From Arthrobacter_E sp044748305 (GTDB taxonomy: Bacteria; Actinomycetota; Actinomycetes; Actinomycetales; Micrococcaceae), in contig NZ_JBIVFT010000003.1 of assembly GCF_044748305.1 (NCBI RefSeq), forward strand, positions 124,001-188,000: 64,000 nt of DNA. The letters run 5' to 3'. This document shows, one piece after another, positions 15,963 through 25,016 of this stretch (positions are counted from its first letter, which is position 1; every line of letters starts with the position of its first letter). The position numbers and the translations under genes are program-made. The notes beneath the pieces were generated by a model. The model ran no database searches and had not been told where the DNA came from. It saw only the letters and a list, made by a program, of their open reading frames with translations.

Positions 15963-18773
15963 ATGGCACTCCTGCTCTACAGGCTCGGCAAGTTCTCCTA
16001 CCGGCACCGCTGGTGGGTCCTCTCCTTCTGGCTCGTGGTCCTCTTGGCCGTCGGAGGTGCGGCCGCCGCATTCCACGGCAAGCTCACCAATGACTTCAAG
16101 ATCCCCGGCACCGAGACCCAGCGGGTTCTGGACCACCTGAAGGAGGTCCTCCCGGAGTCCGCGGGCGGCACGGGATCCGTGGTCTTCGAGACCAAGGACG
16201 GCAAGGCCTTCACGGATGCGCAGAAGAAGAGCGTCCAGGACGCCCTGAAGAGCCTCAACGGGGCGGCCGAACTCCAGGGCACCATCGACCCCTTCGCGAC
16301 CCAGGCCCAGGTGGATGCCGGCACCAGCAAGCTGAGCGACGCGGAGAAGCAGATCGCAGCCGGCCGGGCCCAGCAGGCCGCGGGCAACGCCCAGCTGGAG
16401 GATGCCAAGAAGCAGCTGGACACCGCCAAGCAACAGGCGGCAGCCGCCCAGGCATCCGGCGCCCAGGTCCCTGCGGCCCAGGCACAGGCCGCGGCAGCCC
16501 AGATCGCCGCCGCGGAGAAGGCTTACAACGACGGCCGTGCCAAAGCCGATGCCGCCGCCAAGGAACTGGACGCCCACCAGGCGGAACTGGATCAGGCCAA
16601 GCGCAAGGCGCAAGCGGCTCAGGGGATCCGCTTCGTCTCCAAGGACGGCGCCGTGGCCGTCGCCCAGATCACCTTCAAGGTCTCACTGAGCGCCGTCTCC
16701 ACCGACGCCCGCGATCACGTCGTCAACACCCTGGAAGCCACCCAGAGCAGTGGCTTGAACGTCTATCCGAGCAAGGAACTCTCCGAGGACCTCGGCAGCC
16801 TGGCCGGACCGGCTGAGATCATCGGTCTCTGCGTCGCCGTGCTGGTCCTGATCATCATGCTCGGGACTCTCGTGGCCGCCGGGCTCCCGCTCCTGATGGC
16901 GATCGCCGGAGTCGGGGTCGGCGTGGGCGGCACCTTCGCACTGTCCGGCGCGATCCAGATGAACAGCATGACGCCCATCCTCGCCCTGATGCTGGGCCTG
17001 GCGGTCGGCATCGACTATTCCCTGTTCATCGTCAACCGGCACCGCAGTCAGATCCTGGCCGGCATGGACATGGAGGAATCGGTCGCACGCGCCACCGGCA
17101 CCAGCGGCAACGCCGTGTTCTTCGCGGGCATCACCGTGGTCATCACGCTTGCGGCATTGGCCGTACCGGGCCTGCCGTTCCTGACCCTCATGGGCCTCGC
17201 CGCCGCAGCCACCGTGGCGATGGCGGTCCTCGTCTCCCTCACGCTGACGCCCGCGATTCTCGGGTTCATCGGGCGCCGCGTGGTGTCCAAGCGAGGCTGG
17301 CGCCGGGCTGCGGAGAAGGCGTCGCATCCCCTTTCGGATGACGACGACGCCGCCCGCGGCTGGGGCGCCTGGGTCACCAAGTGGCCGTGGCTGGCGGTGC
17401 TGGTCGCCGTCGTCGTGCTCGGCACGGTGGCGCTCCCCGCCAAGGACCTCCACCTGGCTCTCCCGGACGGCGGATCCGAGGCCGCGGATTCCTCCGCGTA
17501 CAAGGCCTACTCCACCATCAGCAAGGCCTTCGGCGATGGCATGAACGGACCGATCGTGGTGGTCGGCGAGTTCCCGGCCGGGCTGAGCGAACAGGACGCC
17601 GAGGCGAAGCAACTGGATGTGGCGGACAAGCTCCGCGGCGTCCCGGGCGTGGTCGCCGCGGTGCCCGCCACCCTCAGTGATGACCGCCAGACGGCCGTCT
17701 TCCAGGTGATCCCGTCGCAGGGGCCGGCGAACCCGGACACTGTCACGGTGGTCTCCGATCTGCGTTCCGAAGCACAGCAGATCAAGCAGGATCTCAATGT
17801 GAGCATCGGCCTGACGGGTCAGACTGCGGCGAACATCGATGTGTCGAACAAGCTTGTGGACGCCATGCCGGTCTATCTCGCGATCGTCGTCGGCCTCTCG
17901 CTGATTCTTCTGCTGCTGGTGTTCCGCTCGATCTGGGTCCCGGTGCTCGCCACCGTCGGCTTCCTGCTCTCCCTGGCGGCCTCGTTCGGCGCCGTGGTGG
18001 CCGTCTACCAGTGGGGCTGGCTCGGCGGGGTGTTCGACGTCAGCCACCCGGGTCCGATCCTGAGCATGCTGCCCATCATCCTGATCGGCGTCCTGTTCGG
18101 CCTGGCCATGGACTACCAGGTGTTCATCGGCTCCGGCATGCGTGAGGCGTACGTCCATGGGGCGAAGGCGAGGAACGCCGTACGCATCGGTTTCCGGCAT
18201 GCCGCCACCGTGGTCACGGCCGCCGCGATCATCATGACCAGCGTGTTCGCCGGCTTCATCTTCAACCACCTGACGATGGTCCGGCCCCTCGGCTTCTCCT
18301 TGGCGTTCGGCGTCCTGGTGGATGCCTTCGTGGTGCGCATGACGCTGATCCCGGCGGCCATGCACCTGCTGGGCGCCCGTGCCTGGTGGCTGCCGAAGTG
18401 GCTCGAGAGGCATCTCCCGGACGTCGACGTCGAGGGTGCCCGCCTGAACCGCGACACCCCGGTTCTCGCAGGCGCCGACGCCGGGATCGCAACCGCGGAC
18501 TCCGCCGGTCCGGTTCCGCAGGAGGACGAGCGCCCCGGCAAGCGGAGCGCTGTCGCACGTCCCGCCGAGCCCGCCGCACACACCGGTTCGCACGCGCTCA
18601 TCATGGCCCCGGACGGGACACCCCGGGACTTCGGCAACCCGATTCCGGGCGGCCGCCGGGAGGCCCGGCAGCGGGAGAGGATGATCGCCACGGGCATGAT
18701 CCCCGTGGTTCCGCAGCCCGAACGGAGCGGTGATGACGAGCCGGAGTCCGACCCGGTCGGTGCCAGGCGCTGA
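15963..18773 (+). CDS. MMPL-family RND-type transporter
   Basis: The 936-residue membrane protein has the MMPL plan: one helix near residues 17-38, a large outer domain, a block of five helices (about 280-430), a second outer domain, and a final block of five helices (about 625-790). The first outer domain carries an Ala/Gln/Lys-rich coiled coil (about 110-215). A polar, probably disordered cytoplasmic tail of about 130 residues ends the protein. MMPL proteins export lipids, siderophores or hydrophobic toxins using the proton gradient; 'GLAVGIDYSLF' and 'FGLAMDYQVF' hold the Asp-Tyr pairs needed for proton transfer. It is paired with the TetR gene upstream. Confidence 0.92.
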   Translation: MALLLYRLGKFSYRHRWWVLSFWLVVLLAVGGAAAAFHGKLTNDFKIPGTETQRVLDHLKEVLPESAGGTGSVVFETKDGKAFTDAQKKSVQDALKSLNGAAELQGTIDPFATQAQVDAGTSKLSDAEKQIAAGRAQQAAGNAQLEDAKKQLDTAKQQAAAAQASGAQVPAAQAQAAAAQIAAAEKAYNDGRAKADAAAKELDAHQAELDQAKRKAQAAQGIRFVSKDGAVAVAQITFKVSLSAVSTDARDHVVNTLEATQSSGLNVYPSKELSEDLGSLAGPAEIIGLCVAVLVLIIMLGTLVAAGLPLLMAIAGVGVGVGGTFALSGAIQMNSMTPILALMLGLAVGIDYSLFIVNRHRSQILAGMDMEESVARATGTSGNAVFFAGITVVITLAALAVPGLPFLTLMGLAAAATVAMAVLVSLTLTPAILGFIGRRVVSKRGWRRAAEKASHPLSDDDDAARGWGAWVTKWPWLAVLVAVVVLGTVALPAKDLHLALPDGGSEAADSSAYKAYSTISKAFGDGMNGPIVVVGEFPAGLSEQDAEAKQLDVADKLRGVPGVVAAVPATLSDDRQTAVFQVIPSQGPANPDTVTVVSDLRSEAQQIKQDLNVSIGLTGQTAANIDVSNKLVDAMPVYLAIVVGLSLILLLLVFRSIWVPVLATVGFLLSLAASFGAVVAVYQWGWLGGVFDVSHPGPILSMLPIILIGVLFGLAMDYQVFIGSGMREAYVHGAKARNAVRIGFRHAATVVTAAAIIMTSVFAGFIFNHLTMVRPLGFSLAFGVLVDAFVVRMTLIPAAMHLLGARAWWLPKWLERHLPDVDVEGARLNRDTPVLAGADAGIATADSAGPVPQEDERPGKRSAVARPAEPAAHTGSHALIMAPDGTPRDFGNPIPGGRREARQRERMIATGMIPVVPQPERSGDDEPESDPVGARR

Positions 18774-18830
18774 CCGGGCGGGACGAGTAGGCTGAAGAGC
18801 AGTAACGTCCGGCACAGCAAGGGAGAAACC

Positions 18831-19091
18831 ATGCAGCTTCTGCTCAAATTGCTCGGCACGGCCGTGAGCATCGGCGCCGGGATCGTCGGCTCCAAGCTGG
18901 TGAACGCCGGCTGGGAGAAGGCCACGGGTAACAAGCCGCCTCAGAAGGGCGACGACGCCGAGGCGAGCCTGCGCGGCGCTCTCGCCTTCGCAGTCATCTC
19001 GGCCACTGTCAGCGCGGCCATCCAGGTGCTCACCACCCGCGGCACTCAGCGGGCCATCGCCAAGTTCAACAAGACCCGGGACATCGTCTAA
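18831..19091 (+). CDS. DUF4235 small membrane protein
   Basis: The 86-residue product has two predicted membrane helices (about 5-25 and 48-68) and the DUF4235 pattern: 'GSKLVNAGWEKATG', 'ALAFAVISATVSAAIQVLTTRGTQRAI'. The linker is rich in Lys and Asp. ATG at 18831 follows AAGGGAG with good spacing. The family is common in actinobacteria and has no known function. It lies 57 nt after the MMPL gene and might be read through from it. Confidence 0.85.
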   Translation: MQLLLKLLGTAVSIGAGIVGSKLVNAGWEKATGNKPPQKGDDAEASLRGALAFAVISATVSAAIQVLTTRGTQRAIAKFNKTRDIV

Positions 19092-19118
19092 ACACGCTCC
19101 CGCGCGTCGCCCCTACAA

Positions 19119-19175
19119 CGAGTGGGCACTTGATCACAGTCCCGGGCGGGAACACTGTGATCAAGTGCCCACTCG
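19119..19175. repeat. Extragenic palindrome, family C copy 2
   Basis: Arms 19119-19140 (beginning CGAGTGGGCACTTGATC) and 19154-19175 are perfectly complementary over 22 bp, with a 13-nt loop. It has the same geometry and the same inner CACAGT end as copies at 5830 and 21625, but differs in the outer half. It lies between two convergent genes. Confidence 0.9.
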
Positions 19176-19219
19176 CGGTGTTTCAGCCCTCGGTGACGGT
19201 CCGTTCAGGGACGGTCCGC

Positions 19220-20908
19220 TCAGTGCTGGGGCGTATGGCTGTCATGGGCCGAGCAGTGCGACTGCCCTCCGTAGACCGGTACCGGCGCGGCGTCGACGGC
19301 CGCGTCATGGACCACTTCGCCGCCCACCAGGGTGAGTGCCGCCCGCTGTTCCAGCAGCGCGGCGGGATCCTGCTCGTGCTCGTAGAGATTGGAGCTCCAG
19401 GCCACCACGTCGGCCTGCGCGCCGGGCTTGATCACGCCGAGCTCATTCTCGGCGTGCCAGGCCCAGGCACCCTCGGCCGTGTAGCCGCGCAGTGTCTGGT
19501 CCAGGGTGAGCCGTTCGGCGGGTGTCCAGGCGTCGGAGCCGTCCAGACCGGCCCGGGTCAGCGCGGAGTAGAACCCCACCACGGGGTCCATCTCGCCCAC
19601 CTGCCAGTCGCTGGAGAGGGCCACGTGAGCGCCCGATTCCATGAGGGAGCGGAAACGCCAGGCACGGTCCCAGCGCTGCTCGCCCACGTTCTCCATCCAG
19701 GTTCCGGCCACCAGATCCGGCGAGCAGTGCCGGGGCTGCATGGCCGCCGTGACACCGAGTTCGCGGAAGCGCGGGAGATCGGCCGGGTCGAGGCATTCGA
19801 CGTGCACCACCCCGTGGCGGCGGTCACTCGTCCCGTTGGTGCGTGCGGCGTGTTCGATCGCGTCGAGCGCGAGGCGGATGCCGCCGTCGCCGGTCGCATG
19901 GGTGTGGGTCTGGAAACCGAGCCGGTCCAGCTCGGTGACGATCCGGGTGAGCTCGCCCAGCGCGGCGGAGGGGTGGCCGCGGTGGCCGGGGCGGTTGGCG
20001 TAGTCCTCCAGCATCCAGGCGGTGTGGGGTTCGATCACGTCGTCGGCGTAGAGCTTGATGGGGCCGAGGCGCAGGCGGTCGTGCTGCGGGGCGTCGTCCA
20101 CGGCTTCGCGCAGCCGGCGGCGGAAGGCGTCGTCAGCGTCGACGGGGTGGAAGAGGGCCGCGATCACGCGCGAGGAGAGCTTGCCTTCCCGGATGGCGCG
20201 GTCCAGCAGCGGGACCTCGGCGAGCGGGACCTGGGGTTCCACCACGGTGGTGATGCCCGTGGCCGTGGCCATCTCCAGACTGGAGAGGAACTTCTTGTAG
20301 CGACGGTCCGGGGAGTACATCGGGATGTCGCGCTGGAGCCCCGCCAGGCCGGCCGTGGTCATGGCGCTCGTGTAGAAGTCGGTGACCCAGCCGGTGGGGT
20401 TCCCGTCCGCGTCCAGTTCGGGGTTGCCCCAGGGGATATCACCACCGTTGCTGATGCCCAGGAGGCGCAGCGCGGCCTCATTGAGCCAGACGGAGTGCTG
20501 GTCGTAAGTGGTGACGAAGATGGGCCGGTCCGTCAGCCCGGCCAGATCGTGGGCGTTCGGGCGACGTCCGTGCACCACGGAGTAGACGGCGTTCTCGGCG
20601 CAGATCCAGTCCAGCTCGGGGCGGCGATCCGCCAGTTCCTGGATGCGGCGGCGGACTTCTTCGAGTGTCTCGGCGCCCTCGAGGCTCACCGCGTCGGCGT
20701 CGAAACCGAGCAGAAGATGGTTGTGGGAGTCGATCACGCCCGGGGTGAGCAGGGCGCCGTCGAGGTCGCGGGTGCTGCGGGCCGCGGGGGCCTCGGCGGC
20801 GCTGCCGACGTAGCTGATGCGCCCGCCCGAGATGCCCACGGCCTCGGCCCAGGGCTGGGCCGGATCGAAGGTGCGGACGGTGGCGCGGGTCAGGAGGAGA
20901 TCGAGCAT
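19220..20908 (-). CDS. Amidohydrolase, YtcJ-like (amidohydrolase family 3)
   Basis: The 562-residue enzyme begins 'MLDLLLTRATVRTFDPAQPWAEAVGI', with the metal-binding 'PGVIDSHNHLLLG' near residue 60, 'KLYADDVIEPHTAWML', 'QTHTHATGDGGI' and 'VALSSDW' further on, which is the metal-ligand order of YtcJ-type amidohydrolases. These enzymes hydrolyse amide or imide bonds of small molecules; the substrate here is not evident. It is soluble with no signal peptide. A divergently oriented TetR gene lies 93 nt away with an inverted repeat between them, so substrate-inducible control is likely. Confidence 0.9.
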   Translation of the reverse strand: MLDLLLTRATVRTFDPAQPWAEAVGISGGRISYVGSAAEAPAARSTRDLDGALLTPGVIDSHNHLLLGFDADAVSLEGAETLEEVRRRIQELADRRPELDWICAENAVYSVVHGRRPNAHDLAGLTDRPIFVTTYDQHSVWLNEAALRLLGISNGGDIPWGNPELDADGNPTGWVTDFYTSAMTTAGLAGLQRDIPMYSPDRRYKKFLSSLEMATATGITTVVEPQVPLAEVPLLDRAIREGKLSSRVIAALFHPVDADDAFRRRLREAVDDAPQHDRLRLGPIKLYADDVIEPHTAWMLEDYANRPGHRGHPSAALGELTRIVTELDRLGFQTHTHATGDGGIRLALDAIEHAARTNGTSDRRHGVVHVECLDPADLPRFRELGVTAAMQPRHCSPDLVAGTWMENVGEQRWDRAWRFRSLMESGAHVALSSDWQVGEMDPVVGFYSALTRAGLDGSDAWTPAERLTLDQTLRGYTAEGAWAWHAENELGVIKPGAQADVVAWSSNLYEHEQDPAALLEQRAALTLVGGEVVHDAAVDAAPVPVYGGQSHCSAHDSHTPQH

Positions 20909-20941
20909 GGGAGGGTCCTGTCGGAAGATCGAGGGAATTCT

Positions 20942-20957
20942 TTGACAGCGTCGTCAA
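20942..20957. promoter_or_regulatory. Candidate TetR operator between amidohydrolase and tetR genes
   Basis: The inverted repeat TTGAC-N6-GTCAA lies in the 93-nt divergent gap, 34 nt from the amidohydrolase start. On the minus strand TTGACG could serve as a -35, so binding would block that gene. Confidence 0.45.
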
Positions 20958-21001
20958 TGAATTATCCCCAGTGAAGCATTCCCCTCTGCTAACGTCAAGG
21001 C

Positions 21002-21601
21002 ATGGCACGGCCCAGCAACCAGACCGCACGGCGGGAGAAGCTCGTCGCGGCGGCGCTGGACGCGGCATCCGAACGCGGGCTGCGGTCCATTTCCATGACC
21101 GACGTCGCCGCCAAAGCCGGTCTGACCAGGGGCGCCGTCCTGTACTACTACGAAGACCTGGACGAGCTGCTGATCGAAGCGCACCGCGCCGGCGTCGCGC
21201 GCCTCTGCGACGCGCGGGACGCCGTCATCGCCGGACTTCCCGACGCCGCGGCACAGCTCGGCGCCGCGATCCGCCATGGGCTGCCCAGCGGGCCGGATGA
21301 CGCGCTGATGCGCCTGCTCTACGAATTCGACGTGCTGGCCGGCAACTCCACGCTGCACCACGAGCTGGTCGAGGGAATGTATCAACGGCAGCTCAGCACC
21401 TATCGCGGCATCCTGGAGCGGGGCGCGGGCGACGGGGATTTCGCCTTGCGCCTGCCTGTCGAGAGCCTCGCCATGAACCTGGTGGCCCTGGAGGACGCCT
21501 ACGGTCTGCACATCGTGGCGGGGAACAGCCTCATGACCGTGGCCATCGCCGAACGCGCCATGCGCGAGGCGGCCGCAGCACTCGGGGCGGCGCCGGCCTG
21601 A
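21002..21601 (+). CDS. TetR-family transcriptional regulator
   Basis: The 199-residue product shows a TetR DNA-binding domain at residues about 8-55: 'REKLVAAALDAASERGLRSI...TDVAAKAGLTRGAVLYYYEDLDELL'. The C-terminal half resembles TetR_C_6/BetI-like regulators. ATG at 21002 lies 6 nt past TAACGT, suggesting leaderless translation. It is divergent from the YtcJ-like amidohydrolase, which it probably represses. Confidence 0.88.
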   Translation: MARPSNQTARREKLVAAALDAASERGLRSISMTDVAAKAGLTRGAVLYYYEDLDELLIEAHRAGVARLCDARDAVIAGLPDAAAQLGAAIRHGLPSGPDDALMRLLYEFDVLAGNSTLHHELVEGMYQRQLSTYRGILERGAGDGDFALRLPVESLAMNLVALEDAYGLHIVAGNSLMTVAIAERAMREAAAALGAAPA

Positions 21602-21624
21602 GCGGGCCCGCCGCGTCTCTCCCG

Positions 21625-21681
21625 CGAGACGTCACTTGAGCACAGTGCGGCGCCTCCACACTGTGCTCAAGTGACGTCTCG
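21625..21681. repeat. Extragenic palindrome, family C copy 3
   Basis: Arms 21625-21646 (beginning CGAGACGTCACTTGAGC) and 21660-21681 are perfectly complementary over 22 bp around a 13-nt loop, and one more G-C pair extends outward. It lies between the convergent tetR and mrpG genes. Confidence 0.9.
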
Positions 21682-21700
21682 CGAAGACAGGAAAGGCCTG

Positions 21701-22093
21701 CTACGCCTCCGGGCGCGCGTCCTCCGGACCGTCTTCGCCGGCACCGGTGACGACGGCGGCCAGGTCGTCCTCGCTCAGCAGTTCCGGGTGGCGGTGTTTG
21801 GTGCGGTAACCGGCACGGCTGACCATATGGGCCGAGATCGGCACGGTCAGCAGCTGGAAGAGCCAGGCGAGCAGCAGCAACGGCCAGACGAGCCAATTGC
21901 GCAGCTCGAGACCCAGCGACACCAGGACCAGCAGCAGGCCCAGGACCTGCGGCTTGGACGCGGCGTGCATACGGCTCATCAGATCCGGGAAGCGCACCAT
22001 GCCGATCGCCGCGCCGAGGCTCAGAAGAGCACCCAGCACCAGACAGATGCCGCTGGCGATGTCCACCACGGCGTTCCAGTTCTCATCGGTCAT
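21701..22093 (-). CDS. mrpG: Na+/H+ antiporter subunit MrpG
   Basis: The 130-residue protein has three hydrophobic helices and the MrpG features 'GALLSLGAAIGMVRFPDLMSRMHAASKPQVLG' and 'LFQLLTVPISAHMVSRAGYR'. It is the last gene of the mrpACDEFG operon and overlaps mrpF by 11 nt. The acidic C-terminal tail (about residues 105-130) is longer than the core family and hydrophilic. The complex exports Na+ (and sometimes K+) in exchange for H+ and supports pH and salt tolerance. Confidence 0.92.
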   Translation of the reverse strand: MTDENWNAVVDIASGICLVLGALLSLGAAIGMVRFPDLMSRMHAASKPQVLGLLLVLVSLGLELRNWLVWPLLLLAWLFQLLTVPISAHMVSRAGYRTKHRHPELLSEDDLAAVVTGAGEDGPEDARPEA

Positions 22094-22364
22094 CGCTGGG
22101 CTCCTTCCGGTCCTGGACGAAGCGCGCCACGGTCACCGAACCGATGAACCCGACCACCGTCAAGGAGATGACCAGCACCAGATTGTTCAGATGACGGTGC
22201 ACCGCCATATCGATGCACAGCGCCGTGACCACGATGCTCAGCAGCACGTCCGTGGCGAGCACGCGGTCCAGGAGAGACGGGCCCTTGGCGATCCGGTAGA
22301 TCGCCGCCGCAGAGGCCAGACCCAGCGCGACGATGGCCACGATCACGAACACGGGATTGATCAC
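22083..22364 (-). CDS. mrpF: Na+/H+ antiporter subunit MrpF
   Basis: The 93-residue protein has three helices and the MrpF core 'RIAKGPSLLDRVLATDVL', which includes the conserved Asp of this subunit. GTG at 22364 is chosen: GGGGAGG stands 7 nt upstream and the start overlaps the mrpE stop as GTGA. A long alternative frame through this region overlaps mrpE and is not real. Confidence 0.92.
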   Translation of the reverse strand: MINPVFVIVAIVALGLASAAAIYRIAKGPSLLDRVLATDVLLSIVVTALCIDMAVHRHLNNLVLVISLTVVGFIGSVTVARFVQDRKEPSDDR

Positions 22365-22924
22365 GCCGTCACCTCCCCGGCCTTCTCGGCCTTCAGATCC
22401 TTGAGCTCCGCGCGGGTTCCCATGATCCCGATCAGCTTCGCCTCGATCCGCCGCACATCGGCCCGGACCTTCACAGCGTCCGCCTCGGAACGCACATTGA
22501 GCGCGTGGAGGTACAAGGTCGAGGTGGAACGGTCCACGTCCACCACCATGGATCCCGGGATCCAGGAGCTCACATGGCCCACCGCCGTCAGGATCAAATC
22601 CGAATGGCTCCGCAACGGGACACGCAGCACCGCATTGCGGACCTTCGGGCCTTGGAACACCGCCACGAGGCTGACCTGGAAGGACGCCCACGCCATCCGG
22701 ACGAGCACCTCTGCCGTGAAGATGACGGCCCGGAACACGTTGAAGCGGCCGGAGAGCTGCACGGGCGGCAGATAGAACACGCGGGTGACGGCCAGCGCCA
22801 GCAAGGCCCCGAAGACGAGCGTCCCCGGGCTGAAATCCTGCCAGAGCACAGCCCAGACCAGCACGAGCCAGATCAGCAGGGGCAGCTCCTGCAGGAAGCG
22901 GATCTTCTTGCGATGCGGGCTCAT
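22361..22924 (-). CDS. mrpE: Na+/H+ antiporter subunit MrpE
   Basis: The 187-residue protein has two to three N-terminal helices ('LPLLIWLVLVWAVLW', 'LVFGALLALAVTRVFYL') followed by a cytoplasmic domain with the MrpE signature 'VPLRSHSDLILTAVGHVSSWIPGSMVVDVD'. A charged extra C-terminal stretch ('ELKDLKAEKAGE') is longer than in Bacillus homologues. It overlaps both neighbours by 4 nt, so synthesis is coupled through the operon. Confidence 0.92.
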   Translation of the reverse strand: MSPHRKKIRFLQELPLLIWLVLVWAVLWQDFSPGTLVFGALLALAVTRVFYLPPVQLSGRFNVFRAVIFTAEVLVRMAWASFQVSLVAVFQGPKVRNAVLRVPLRSHSDLILTAVGHVSSWIPGSMVVDVDRSTSTLYLHALNVRSEADAVKVRADVRRIEAKLIGIMGTRAELKDLKAEKAGEVTA

Positions 22925-24507
22925 CGGGCACCTCCCGGGGTCTGTCCTGTGATCGGAGGAACGGCGGTCTCAGGGCCGAGCACCGCGTGAATGTACGAGC
23001 TGCGGTCCAGCATCTGGGCCGCCGAGCGGTCAGCCAGGCCGAAGAGAGGCCCGGCGAAGACCGTGAGGGCCACACCCAGCGTCACCAGAGCCGCCGTCGG
23101 CGCCACCATGCCGCGCGGCATGAGACGCCGCGCCGCAGTGCCCGTGGCGAGAAGCTCCGGGGCCGGGTCCTCGGCGTCGTCGACGGTCCGCCAGAAGGCA
23201 CGGTTCCACACGCGGGCGATCGCCAGCAGCGTGAGCAGCGAGGCGAACACGCCGCCCACCACCAACACCATCGCCAGGCCGGTCCCTTGCGCCACACCCG
23301 CCTGCAGAAGCCCCAGCTTGCCCAGGAAGCCTGAGAACGGCGGGATGCCCGCCAGGTTCATGGCAGGGATGAAGAACAACACCGCGAGCAGCGGGGACAG
23401 TTTGCCCAGCCCGCCCAGGCGGTCCAGCGAGGAGCTTCCGGCCCGCAATTCGATCAGACCGGCCACCAGGAAGAGGGAGGTCTGGATCGTGATGTGGTGC
23501 GCCACGTAGAAGACGGCCGCCCCGAGCCCCGCCGTCGAGCTGAGCGCCAGGCCGAACACCATGTACCCGATATGACTGACCAGCGTGAACGAGAGCAGAC
23601 GTTTGATGTCGTTCTGCGCCACCGCACCGAGGATGCCCACCACCATGGTCAGCAAGGCGACCACCATGAGTGGCTGGTTCAAAGTGTCGCCAGGGAAAAG
23701 CAGCGTCTCCGTCCGGACCATCGCATACACGCCCACCTTCGTGAGCAGGCCCGCGAACACGGCAGTGACCGGCGCGGGAGCCGTCGGGTAGGAGTCCGGC
23801 AGCCAGAAGGACAGGGGGAACACGGCCGCCTTGATGCCGAACGCGACCAGCAGCATCACGTGCAGCAGGGTCTGTATGCCAGGGTCCAGCTGCGCGAGCT
23901 TCACCGCCAGATCGGCCATGTTCACGGTTCCGGTGGACGCGTAGATCATGCCGATGGCGATCAGGAACAGCAGCGAGGAGACCACGGACACCACCACGTA
24001 GGTCACACCGGCCCGGATCCGGGCCTCCGTGCCGCCCAGGGTCATGAGCACATAGCTCGCCGTCAGGAGGATCTCGAAGCCGACGTAGAGATTGAAGAGG
24101 TCACCCGAGAGGAAGGCGTTGGAGACGCCCGCGATCAGGATCAGATAGCTCGGATGGAAGATCGAGACCGGGCCGTCGTAGCCCGACTCGCTGGCCCCCT
24201 GGGCCGAGGCATAGAGCAGCACGCACAGGCTCACAGCGGAGGAGACCACCAGCATGAGCGAGGAGAACGCGTCCACCACCATGACGATCCCGAACGGCGG
24301 GAACCAGGCGCCCAGCCGGACCGCGGTGGTCCCGCCGTCCCAGCTCGAGGCCAGCAGGAGGCATTCGAGAATCAGGGTCAGGGACAGCACGGAGACGCTG
24401 ACCATCCGCTGCGCGCGGGAGTGCCGGATCAGAGTGAACGCGACCGCCGCGCCGAGAATCGGCAGCAGGACCGCCAGCGGGGCGAGATAAGCGAGGTTGA
24501 AGCTCAT
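22921..24507 (-). CDS. mrpD: Na+/H+ antiporter subunit MrpD
   Basis: The 528-residue protein has about 14 helices and belongs to the proton-pumping NADH-quinone oxidoreductase-like family. Markers are 'FEILLTASYVLMTLGG' (the key membrane Glu), 'GIKAAVFPLSFWLPDSYPTAPAPVTAVFAGLLTKVGVYA' (the channel Lys residues) and 'NDIKRLLSFTLVSHIGYM'. It works with MrpA in ion translocation. The stop overlaps mrpE's start by 4 nt. Confidence 0.93.
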   Translation of the reverse strand: MSFNLAYLAPLAVLLPILGAAVAFTLIRHSRAQRMVSVSVLSLTLILECLLLASSWDGGTTAVRLGAWFPPFGIVMVVDAFSSLMLVVSSAVSLCVLLYASAQGASESGYDGPVSIFHPSYLILIAGVSNAFLSGDLFNLYVGFEILLTASYVLMTLGGTEARIRAGVTYVVVSVVSSLLFLIAIGMIYASTGTVNMADLAVKLAQLDPGIQTLLHVMLLVAFGIKAAVFPLSFWLPDSYPTAPAPVTAVFAGLLTKVGVYAMVRTETLLFPGDTLNQPLMVVALLTMVVGILGAVAQNDIKRLLSFTLVSHIGYMVFGLALSSTAGLGAAVFYVAHHITIQTSLFLVAGLIELRAGSSSLDRLGGLGKLSPLLAVLFFIPAMNLAGIPPFSGFLGKLGLLQAGVAQGTGLAMVLVVGGVFASLLTLLAIARVWNRAFWRTVDDAEDPAPELLATGTAARRLMPRGMVAPTAALVTLGVALTVFAGPLFGLADRSAAQMLDRSSYIHAVLGPETAVPPITGQTPGGAR

Positions 24508-25016
24508 GCGCGGCCCCCGCTTCCCGGCTCATCGCCCTGCCCGGGTTCGACGGCGGGCGGCGCGCCGTCGTCGGACGAGGCGTGCACCAGCTCTTCCGGG
24601 GTTTCCGGGAACTCGGTGGTCTCGTCCGGGATGACGGCGTCGTCCTCGGCGTCGAAGCTCGGGGTGTTGGCCACTCTCTGATCTTCCGTGTCGTCGGAGA
24701 TGATGTCCTGGCGACCCAGGACCCAGGTCCGGTAGATGATTCCCAGCATGAACGCGGTGACCGCGAAGCTGATCACGATCGATGTCAGGATGAGCGCCTG
24801 CGGGAGGGGGTCGTTGTAGTCGTGCGGGTCCGTGCCCTTGGTGAACAGCGGTGCGAGCCCGGCGTAGCCGCCCGTGACGAGAATGAGGAGATTGGTGGCG
24901 TTGGCCAGGAGCATGAGGCCCAGCGTGACGCGAGTCAGGCTCCGTTCCAGCAGGAGGTAGATCCCGCAGGCGTACAGCACGCCCATGATCACCAGCAGGG
25001 TCATATTGGCACTCAT
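24504..25016 (-). CDS. mrpC: Na+/H+ antiporter subunit MrpC
   Basis: The 170-residue protein has three helices equivalent to NuoK: 'LLVIMGVLYACGIYLLLERSLTRVTLGLMLLANATNLLIL' and 'DPLPQALILTSIVISFAVTAFMLGI'. The C-terminal 60 residues are an acidic, Pro-rich tail absent from the shorter Bacillus MrpC. It overlaps mrpA and mrpD by 4 nt each. Confidence 0.92.
   Translation of the reverse strand: MSANMTLLVIMGVLYACGIYLLLERSLTRVTLGLMLLANATNLLILVTGGYAGLAPLFTKGTDPHDYNDPLPQALILTSIVISFAVTAFMLGIIYRTWVLGRQDIISDDTEDQRVANTPSFDAEDDAVIPDETTEFPETPEELVHASSDDGAPPAVEPGQGDEPGSGGRA

Noticed and set aside
16683..18815. Minus-strand open frame of 710 codons
   Set aside because: Antisense to the MMPL transporter; Asp/His/Arg-rich composition typical of reverse frames in G+C-rich DNA.
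19130..20974. Plus-strand open frame of 614 codons
   Set aside because: Antisense to the amidohydrolase and crossing a palindrome and the divergent promoter.
22365..23075. N-terminal extension of the mrpF frame
   Set aside because: Overlaps mrpE and mrpD completely; the GTG at 22364 with a good ribosome-binding site gives the normal 93-residue MrpF.
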